The notes under the pieces are model-generated. The model ran no database searches, had not been told where the DNA came from, and saw only the letters and a list, made by a program, of their open reading frames with translations. Positions 56,885 to 64,000 of a stretch of DNA of 64,000 nt are shown here, piece by piece (position 1 is the stretch's first letter; each line of letters opens with the position of its first letter). Both the position numbers and the translations under genes were made by a program. This stretch comes from Cudoniella acicularis (Eukaryota; Ascomycota; Leotiomycetes; Helotiales; Helotiaceae), in assembly GCA_013054445.1 (NCBI GenBank), contig JAAMPI010000008.1, forward strand, positions 1-64,000. The letters run 5' to 3'.

Positions 56885-57244
56885 ATGAAGGCTTTGCGCC
56901 TCACACCTCCTTCCGATGACCTAATGAATCTCTGTTCTGAAATCATGCCTAACCCTGCCCAGAAGTTCGAGAACCTCAAGCAGTTGGCTCGTGAGCTCCG
57001 ATCCGCTCTCTTTCCAATTAGGGATGGGGACATCTTTACAGGAACCTTCCACAACAACGATATAATGTACGATGGGATGATCAAGGCGTTCGACAGGGCA
57101 ATAACCTCTTTGAAAAGGAGGAACAGGCAAGTGCATAGGCAGGANGAGGACTGGGAATCAGCATTGTTTGGGAAGGAGGGGGGGGATTTATTTTTGCAAA
57201 GGGTCTGGGGAAAACTGTACAATACAATAATACCAGGATGCTAA
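56885..57244 (+). CDS. small unknown protein, tandem copy 2
   Basis: 119 aa. The region FENLKQLARELRSALFPIRDG, IFTGTFHNNDIMYDGMIKAF, RAI matches copy 1 residue for residue in most places. Copy 2 extends beyond to WESALFGKEGGDLFLQRVWG; the nucleotides after copy 1 resemble this extension, so copy 1 is probably shortened by a stop. One base, 57145, is N in the assembly and falls inside this frame. Function unknown. Confidence 0.5.
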   Translation: MKALRLTPPSDDLMNLCSEIMPNPAQKFENLKQLARELRSALFPIRDGDIFTGTFHNNDIMYDGMIKAFDRAITSLKRRNRQVHRQXEDWESALFGKEGGDLFLQRVWGKLYNTIIPGC

Positions 57245-58305
57245 TGAATGCGCGCTGCGGTGCTTTTCATCAGAATGTTCCACGAGGTTCCAAACATAGC
57301 GCAGGCTTTCCCCGTGATTTGTTGAAATCTGGAATGGCATGATATTGGTGAATACCGGCCTTTGCATAAACGGCTGATGTAGAATAGTGCAGAGAGCATT
57401 TTAACATTCTACTCCAAGTATCACCAGTCTAAAATTGCCTTTGAAACTATGAGACATAATTTTTCTTCGTTCATAAAATATTGTTCAAAAATAATTTCTA
57501 TTAGAATAAGTGGTAATGAGATGTGGAGGTATGCTCTTCGTCATGTAGAGATCAAATGGTGGCGTTCTAGCGCTAGGCGGAGGTTCTAATATTGATGCAA
57601 CTAATGGGGGGGGCTGGCCAACTCGTCAACAAGTGGATTCCATGCTTTTACCCCTAATTTGGTGGATCATTACATAGCCAAATTTCCTGTCCAGTATTTC
57701 TTGCATGTGAACTTTGACAAACCTGTGAAATCCTAGTACTGCTCATAGATCTGGCCAGAGAGGGTGGCGGAGCACTTGCACAGCCCCACTACCAAGACCC
57801 CCGGTCATTTCCAAACCTCTGCTTCTTCTCTCTTTTATATCACTTGAAACGTCTCCCTCAACAAAATCATCTCAAAGTGGTCGTCAAGCGTCAAATAAAT
57901 AAGCCATAAATGTTCCAGAGTCCACAAAATGTTGAGAATTGGTCCGTGGAGCGACACAAGTGTCTTACCCTCACGATCTAGAGGACGACCGACCAACCAT
58001 CAATGCCCCTATGCGAAATTATTTTATTTCCTAACCTATATATAGTTGGCTAATGATATCTGAGCGCGAGTAATAAGATCCCCCTGAATTAGCCTCCGTT
58101 AGAGTTGCTGTCTAGTGATGGCAGCTTACACTTCGAGCCAGGTTACCTGTTTAAGCACAACCTCTCACCTCTCAATTTCAGAAGACGCGATACACCATCG
58201 GGTTCTCGGGATTCTCCAGAAGTTCTTAGAGACACTTGAACCATCCCGAATCTATTCCATCTTGTTATAGCCAACGATCCAAATCATCTCGACCGCGGCG
58301 TGTAT
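57245..58305. other. 1-kb gene-free stretch
   Basis: AT-moderate sequence with no supported gene, repeat or RNA. Downstream flank of the minus-strand gene at 58306. Confidence 0.4.
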
Positions 58306-58824
58306 TCACTTTTGTTCCTTCGTTCCAAATATTGTCTTGACCGTTTTGGTCGCTGTCGTCTTGGCCGTTTTGGCTAGTGGTTTGAACAACCAGTCGCCCG
58401 AGTGCCTCCCACAGTCGGTGTACACATTCGTAAGGCTCGGGTGCGAGCTGGAGTGCCTCTTCAAGATGGGCCTAATTGTCTCGTTGTCGTTATCGGATTC
58501 ATTGTCCTTATCGTATTCATTGTCATCCTCGTTGGCTGTGCCAGCTTTCGTTGACTGTTGAGAATCGCGATTCCCATCTGCAACGTTTTCGGAAAGCCCG
58601 AAAGAAGAAATGTGAGAATAAGCCAACAGCCGCGATGACTCCGAGGACGTTCGATTGTGAGATGTCTTGGGCGTCTTTGAACCCTGAGGTTGATCGTTCG
58701 TTTCTTTGCTTGAGCCCTCGATGGGGCCAGATGGGTAGGAGCCCGAAGCACCTGTGTCCTTGGACATTGGAGGATTCCCTTTGACGGGTGTTTTAGAGCC
58801 TGTCGACGATGCGGACGATGTCAT
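58306..58824 (-). CDS. low-complexity disordered protein, unknown
   Basis: 172 aa from ATG at 58824. Composition is Ser/Thr/Asn/Asp-rich throughout: GSKTPVKGNPPMSKDTG, an acidic NEYDKDNESDNDNET tract at about residues 105-120, RPILKRHSSSHPSL, and a Lys/Thr tail KTAKTTATKTVKTIFGTKEQK. No domain, signal peptide or membrane segment. The regular frame and sensible start favour a gene, but it could be chance open sequence; overlapping plus-strand frames are shadows of its repeats. Confidence 0.4.
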   Translation of the reverse strand: MTSSASSTGSKTPVKGNPPMSKDTGASGSYPSGPIEGSSKETNDQPQGSKTPKTSHNRTSSESSRLLAYSHISSFGLSENVADGNRDSQQSTKAGTANEDDNEYDKDNESDNDNETIRPILKRHSSSHPSLTNVYTDCGRHSGDWLFKPLAKTAKTTATKTVKTIFGTKEQK

Positions 58825-59545
58825 CTCCTTCAAATACTAGGGAGAGAGTTCCAGATCATGTCTGGTCACCAAAGACGAAGATTTATCCTCGAGGACACAA
58901 GGCGCATTGATTGCGAGCAATTTGTTCACGACTCCGTGTGCGATAGATAGGGGGCAGAGAGCGACACCCGAAATAGCTCAACTAACCCTAACGAGTGATA
59001 TTCGCTTGACGAATCATTCGGTACTCTTGCCCGCAATGACCAGGCAGCAACCGAAAGTGAAGGGAATGGCCCAATACCACCCCTTCAAGGGCCTTGGCGG
59101 AATCGGAGGAAACGCTCAGTTAGTATGTGGTAGCTATGTCTAGAGAGGGAGGATGGAGAGATCAGGTGCTTTTCTTGATAATAAGGCCCGTCTTGACGCA
59201 ATTACCTCAGGTGCCATTGGATATGGTCAACTTCTCTTGATCTCGCTTCTGCATCGAGGACCCTGGAAAATGTTTCCACATGCCGTCTGATCATCAAGCA
59301 ACATCGGATAAGCCACAGATCTCGCCGGGAAAAACTGTACAGATATATACCAACACCAGGCGTTAAAAACTGCGGCTTCTTTCTACTGATAATTTCTGAT
59401 GCACGATCGAAACTTGCCCGGCTCTCGTACTCATCCCTGAGTTTGAAATATGCTAAGGAAATGAAAAGATAAATTACACCACAGGTAAGACGTCCTCTTT
59501 AGAGGGACTGTAGCGTTCATTCTAAAAATACGCGGTGCGCTAACG
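58825..59545. other. intergenic, nothing recognised
   Basis: Promoter side of the low-complexity ORF and the left flank of the TIR element that begins at 59548. A plus-strand frame at 58907-59143 is unsupported. Confidence 0.4.
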
Positions 59546-59547
59546 TA

Positions 59548-61045
59548 AGAGTAGAGGCTATTACTCTACGCCTACTTAAGCGAGAACTATAAAAATAACC
59601 CCCTTACTTTTAAAACTCACTAAAATTATAATTTATATTATTTTATACTAAAGTTTAGAATATAAATTAATTAATAGTAGTTAATCTTTATACTTTATTT
59701 ATATCTTTAAATTTATAAGTTAATTATTTTATATAATATTAAAAGTCACGTAGATCTATCTAATCTTAAAACTTTTAAAGCTATCTATATATATCTTTCC
59801 TATTTTTTATTATATATAATAATTTCTTTAGCTCTTCTATCTAATACTAAACCTTCTTAATTAGGTTTAAATCTAGAGAAGAAGATAGCTAATAGAAGCT
59901 ATAAATACTATATTATAGATATAGAAGCTAGATATACCTTATATAGACCTTTAAACTATCTTTTATAAAGATATACTCTAGCTTAAGTTTTTTAAATAGT
60001 AGGAAAACTATAAGTTCTAGAACTTATTTAAGATAAGCCTTAGAATAAACACTCTTATATTTAGAAAGCTTCTTTATAAAGACTAATTCTAACTTATAAT
60101 CCTATCTAATAGCTCTTTAAATCATAACTAAAAACCTCTCTAACCTATATATTAACTATATATAATTCGTATAGCGTTTTTTGTCTACCCTTTATATAAC
60201 CTAGATCCTTCTACTCTTCCTAACCTTAAATATAGCTTTGTCTAACTAAATCACCTTCTACTAGTCGCCTCTAGTCTTACTATTATCCCTATATACTATA
60301 TAGTCCGTTATTCCCTACTAGCGGTGTTCTAATACGAATCCTGATCTCTTCTTAGCTTACTAGCGTGATATATAGGGTCTTAGGTATATAATATAGCGGC
60401 GGAGTTCTCGACGGATAGTTCGAACAGAGGCCTCGACTCCTAGCTAGACTTTGACCTACGAAAATAACAGTTAGCACGTCGACTAGTCTTTTACGATATA
60501 GCGAATATAGTAGTAGATTTCTCTTATAGATATTAAATAAGGCTTATAATTTTTTTTTATAATCACTAGTTTAATTCTTGTCTTAATATCGTCTAAATTA
60601 ACTATTATAGTATACTAGTCTTATTAATAATTTCGTGTTATAAGAATCTATTATATTATAGTAGGGATGCTAGCACTGGTGCTAGTGCTAGGTCACATGG
60701 TTCACAGACACGTGACCTAGACGAAGGAGGATAAAAGACGTGTTCTCGGGCAGCTTAGCTTCCTCTTCTCAAGTCAAATTAACGTCTATTTGAACTCCCT
60801 CCCTTTTGGGTTATATCTGTCCTTCTACAATATATATAAGCTCAAATTACTACGTGTATAGGAGTAGGCTAATCGCTATCCGGATTATCTCAAAGAGGGC
60901 TTAATAGGATTAAGTCTTACATCTTTGATATTAAGGGATTTGTATTAGCGGTTGATTTAAGGATAAATTATAAAAGAAAGGCATCAAAAAATCGACACGT
61001 CGACGCGTCTCGCTTAAGTAGGCGTAGAGTAATGGACCCTACTCT
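59548..61045. mobile_element. 1.5-kb RIP-degraded TIR element with TA target duplication
   Basis: The left end (59548-59585) and the reverse complement of the right end (61008-61045) agree at 35 of 38 positions; both start AGAGTAG and share TACTCTACGCCTACTTAAGC. TA flanks both ends (59546-59547 and 61046-61047), as expected for Tc1/mariner or Fot1/pogo-like transposons. The interior is extremely AT-rich with no open frame from 59590 to 60660, then a less decayed LTR-like piece (60665-60850) with a CACGTGACC box and TATATATAAG, possibly a nested insertion. No transposase motif is legible. Confidence 0.75.
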
Positions 61046-61047
61046 TA

Positions 61048-61859
61048 TAACTGTTTCAGATGGCGCGGAGATACGCGCCCTGGCAATGAGTGCACGCACA
61101 TGCCTAACTTGGTCATTTGTGTCATGTTCAGCGAGGATTTCGATCCGGTCTTCTGCAAATAATCGTGATTCGGCCCTGGTTTCCATGTTATTGGTAGAGT
61201 GACTCATTTAAAAATGAGGCATTAATGGACTGCAAGCCTGCGCACGAAATATACAATAGGAGATAACCCCTTTATAACAAAGAGGAGAACAAAAATTAAG
61301 ATCCTTCTTCCGGCTCTTATAATTACAGGTTCAGAAGGGCTTTCGTTACGCTACAGCCAAACTTGTTGGACGGAGTTGCTTTCACGCATTGTAGTCCTAG
61401 TACTTCTGAAAAAGATAAGATGTCCAAATATATGTAACAGAGACGTTCATACCCGAGTAGAGCTTTCTATCCTATGCTCGAAATAATGCTGATCAAGACG
61501 CCAGAAATATAAAATTGCATCAACTCCCCGAAGCATATCATCACTGAGTATGTTTTGAGGCCTTGCCCAGATGTAGGAACGGATAAATGTAAGGGTACCA
61601 AAGACAATTACTTGGCCCAAAGTACTGTCAGCGGAGAAATTTGTCCTAGATGCTGAGCCTTAGTATGCTTGAATATTGGTTTGCTTGATGTCGTTCGCTA
61701 ACACTCTCGGAGAAACTGATGGGATAGAAAGACACAATTTAGTCTCCATTCTGGTGGATGAGGGTGTCCAATCATGGACCTGGAGTCTGAAATGTGTTCC
61801 TCTTGGAGTTAGGGCCTGAAAGGTGTTGTCCTTGATTCTCATTTCGAGAAGAGATATGA
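61048..61859. other. intergenic, nothing firm
   Basis: Right flank of the TIR element. A minus-strand frame 61207-60968 starts ATG outside the element and runs into its TIR; it is probably a truncated remnant (EDRIEILAEHDTNDQVRHVR, then RARISAP) rather than a gene. Other frames are short. Confidence 0.35.
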
Positions 61860-63125
61860 TTAATATACAATCATTGTCATTAAACACACCCCTCTCAAGA
61901 GCATGCTTCCTTCGCTTTGCACTTCGACATTCTCGATTATTTCCACAATCCTCTTCAAGCCTTCCACAACCTCAATTGCAGATTCGTATCTGCCTGACCA
62001 GCACCAGTGGACAATATTGCCTCCTAAATAGGAGCTCAAAGGAGGAAAGCAACCAGAAGTAAACCGTCCGATAATCTCAGATTCGTCGTTATCATCGAGG
62101 GGGGCTAGCTCTAGGAATGGTTCATGGCCTCGTATAATGTAGTAAATCGCTAAACCGAGAACAAAAATATCGGGTACGATTATTATGGCGACAGGCAACA
62201 AGGCAGGAATTACGATATTGAGGTAGTCAAGCGGGGGTGTGCGAGGCACCATAAGACATCCTTGCTCTTTTAATAAGCGAGAATCTACCCCACGATACCC
62301 TTAGTTACCCTATAGAAACAGACCCTTTAAAGTAATAGCCTTAAAACCTACTATAGCCTATTCTTAATAATTTAAAGAATATAATAATATAAGTGTTTTT
62401 AAATTTATAAATTTACGTTAATTAGTTATATTATAATTAGTACTTCTATATAGTTAAAAATATTCCTAGGTAATTTTCCTAGCGAAATAAAGCGGCGTTG
62501 TTAAATTTGTATGCGTTTTTGCTGGTGCCTTGTTGCCTGTCGCCATAATAATCGTATCCAAAATATCCGTCTTCTGATCCGTGTAGTTGGGATCGGAACG
62601 AGGCATAGATGATTTCGCGTTCTCCGACGATCGACTATTAAGGAGCACGCTCCCATCAGTCGCTAAATGCCTTTCTTGAAAGTCGGCAAGTTTGATGTTG
62701 AGATCTTTGTCGAGGAGTAGGTTATTGACATTGATATCACAGTGAAGGACAGCTGAGGCATGGATACAGGCAACACCCTCAGCAGTTTGCTGCGATCATT
62801 TGAGCTTTTGTAAGGTGGTTGGATTGTGGGACTTTAAATACCGGGCCACCGATCTATTTGTTGCATACTCGGGACGGAGGCCACGCTAGGCATCGCCGCC
62901 CTTAAACCTGACAATTCGATTATGGTGTCCCAGGATGCTGTAGATTTGTGCTTCGACAGCAAGATTTTCCTGTGCTTCGATACCAGGGCTGGGTTTTTTG
63001 TGCAAGTATTTAAGCACAGTATCGTGATTAATACGGCCAACACAGTAGTCGAATGACGTGGCGAGGACTTCACTGACCCCTGGCGGGCAGTAGGCTGTAA
63101 ACTCGATTGTGTTATCACCAGTCAT
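61860..63125 (-). pseudogene. protein kinase-like gene, inactivated by stops and a transposon
   Basis: The minus strand from the ATG at 63125 reads NTIEFTAYCPPGVSEVLATS, VLKYLHKKPSPGIEAQENLA (Lys and Glu of the N-lobe), YSILGHHNRIVRFKG, then in the same frame after two stops VACIHASAVLHCDINVNNLL and LADFQ. The C-lobe DIFVLGLAIYYIIRGHEPF lies left of a 388-bp insertion. The HRD motif is HCD and the DFG motif is DFQ, so activity would be impaired even before the breaks. In-frame stops (TAG near 62888 and TGA near 62794) fit G/C-to-A/T changes. Related kinases of this short fungal type are accessory and unstudied. Confidence 0.8.
62172..62559. mobile_element. 388-bp non-autonomous TIR element (MITE), 8-bp TSD
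   Basis: Terminal inverted repeats of 34 bp (62172-62205 and 62526-62559) differ at one base; they start GGGTACG and GGATACG and share ATTATTATGGCGACAGGCAA. Directly outside, AAAATATC occurs on both sides (62164-62171 and 62560-62567), a perfect 8-bp target duplication. The interior is AT-rich with no frame. An 8-bp duplication is typical of hAT transposons, so this is probably a hAT-derived MITE. It splits the kinase pseudogene just before the DIFVLG C-lobe segment. Confidence 0.88.
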
Positions 63126-64000
63126 TGTGAGAGAATGGCGAAGTCGAGAACTTTGAACATGCAGAGTTGTCACACGTTAAGAAATGATCAACTCGAAACT
63201 GGCAAACGTTTTTCGTTGAACTTCGACTTATTCCTGAGGCCTGCAGGTAAGAGAGCTACGGTAGCCGAACTCGACCTCTCGAGTGTCGTTTAGCAATAAT
63301 GCCAAGAGCGGGTCATAAGATTGACCGACTTCCGTGTTACTGAAGTTCACATTACGGTTGTCCAGACAAACCAGCCCAACATTTCCTGTGCCTCAAGAAT
63401 ACGCAACTGTTGGGATCCGCCAACAGTCACTTCCCGACAAATATGCCCTAGCAGGTTGCAACATCTACTTCCTCATTGCCGTCCTCACATCTGCTTTTGA
63501 GTGCGTCTGCACTGCGTGTTCTGCTTGAGGACTTTGGCTAGTCCCGGGAGGTGCCAGGAGATTTGCTATGTAAAAGTCCTTGGCCCTGACCATCTTATTA
63601 CTATAGCATGTTCTAGACGGCATTCAACCATGCTTGAAAAAACTAGCTTGATGTAGGAGAAGAAAGCATAATAGTACCCAAAGATATGAAATTTAAAATG
63701 GATAAAGTAGGATCTGGGCTTTGAACACATATCTCTTGAACACGGGGCAGCGGCTGCAACTTGCCAACTTCCCATAAGCCCAACTACCGCTATGGCTGAT
63801 CCATCGAGAAGGACTCGTTTACTTGTTGCGTTGGAAAATCGCCAACACATTTGTATCATGTTGCCTCGTTACCCAACAGCGATAGGTTGCATACTGTTCG
63901 TACAATAAAAAGTTAGAATGCGGTACGTGGTGGCCTGATGGGCTGTCCAACTGGCAACTTTTCGAGGCGAACAGTGCAAATCTGTAACCGCCATCAGCAT
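63126..64000. other. right edge, nothing recognised
   Basis: 5' flank of the kinase pseudogene and unassigned sequence. A 97-aa minus-strand frame at 63566-63859 has no domain and an unlikely composition; it is not called. Confidence 0.4.

Noticed and set aside
58461..58784. Overlapping ORFs on both strands
   Set aside because: Shadows of the low-complexity Ser/Asp/Asn frame on the minus strand.

Overview
The window is from the nuclear genome of a filamentous ascomycete (Pezizomycotina). The spliceosomal introns are mostly 45-65 nt with GTAAGT/GTATGT-type donors and short CAG/TAG acceptors. HET-domain genes, an RTA1-like gene, a DASH subunit and RIP-like AT-rich repeat islands are all present. 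A leotiomycete such as a Helotiales relative is my best guess, but that is inference from gene style only.

The window has two compartments. From about 1 to 36.6 kb it is a gene-dense, conserved housekeeping block. In order it holds an RTA1-like membrane protein, the mtDNA maintenance protein Mgm101, the twin-CX9C protein Coa4, biotin protein ligase, a SurE-tubulin tyrosine ligase fusion (Pby1 type), an uncharacterised nuclear-type protein, DASH subunit Duo1, RNase H2 subunit B, Mcm10, a DUF7918-like protein, a small membrane protein, Ntf2, Tvp18, Aim21, a dynamin-superfamily GTPase and a GPI-anchored GH17 glucanase. Several pairs are divergent with short shared promoters. Two of these promoters, Duo1 and Rnh202/Mcm10, carry an ACGCGT box of the kind bound by MBF at G1/S.

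From about 36.8 kb to the end the window is accessory. It contains a HET pseudogene, AT-rich RIP-like islands (38.2-39.1, 48.3-51.3 and 59.5-61.0 kb), an oxidoreductase cut off at a repeat edge, decayed loci, an intact HET gene, a USP gene, a five-exon F-box/DUF7600-type gene, a tandemly duplicated small gene family, and a dead protein kinase gene. A 388-bp TIR element with a perfect 8-bp target duplication lies inside the kinase remnant. A 1.5-kb TIR element flanked by TA lies at 59,548-61,045.

Three conserved genes (PBY1-like, MCM10, TVP18) each need removal of one base from a homopolymer run to give a full-length product. I treat this mainly as a possible assembly indel pattern, but report each site. 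Multi-exon models were built by hand from splice signals, reading frame and family knowledge; exon sums were checked to be multiples of three (after the stated corrections). I saw no tRNA, rRNA or CRISPR feature.
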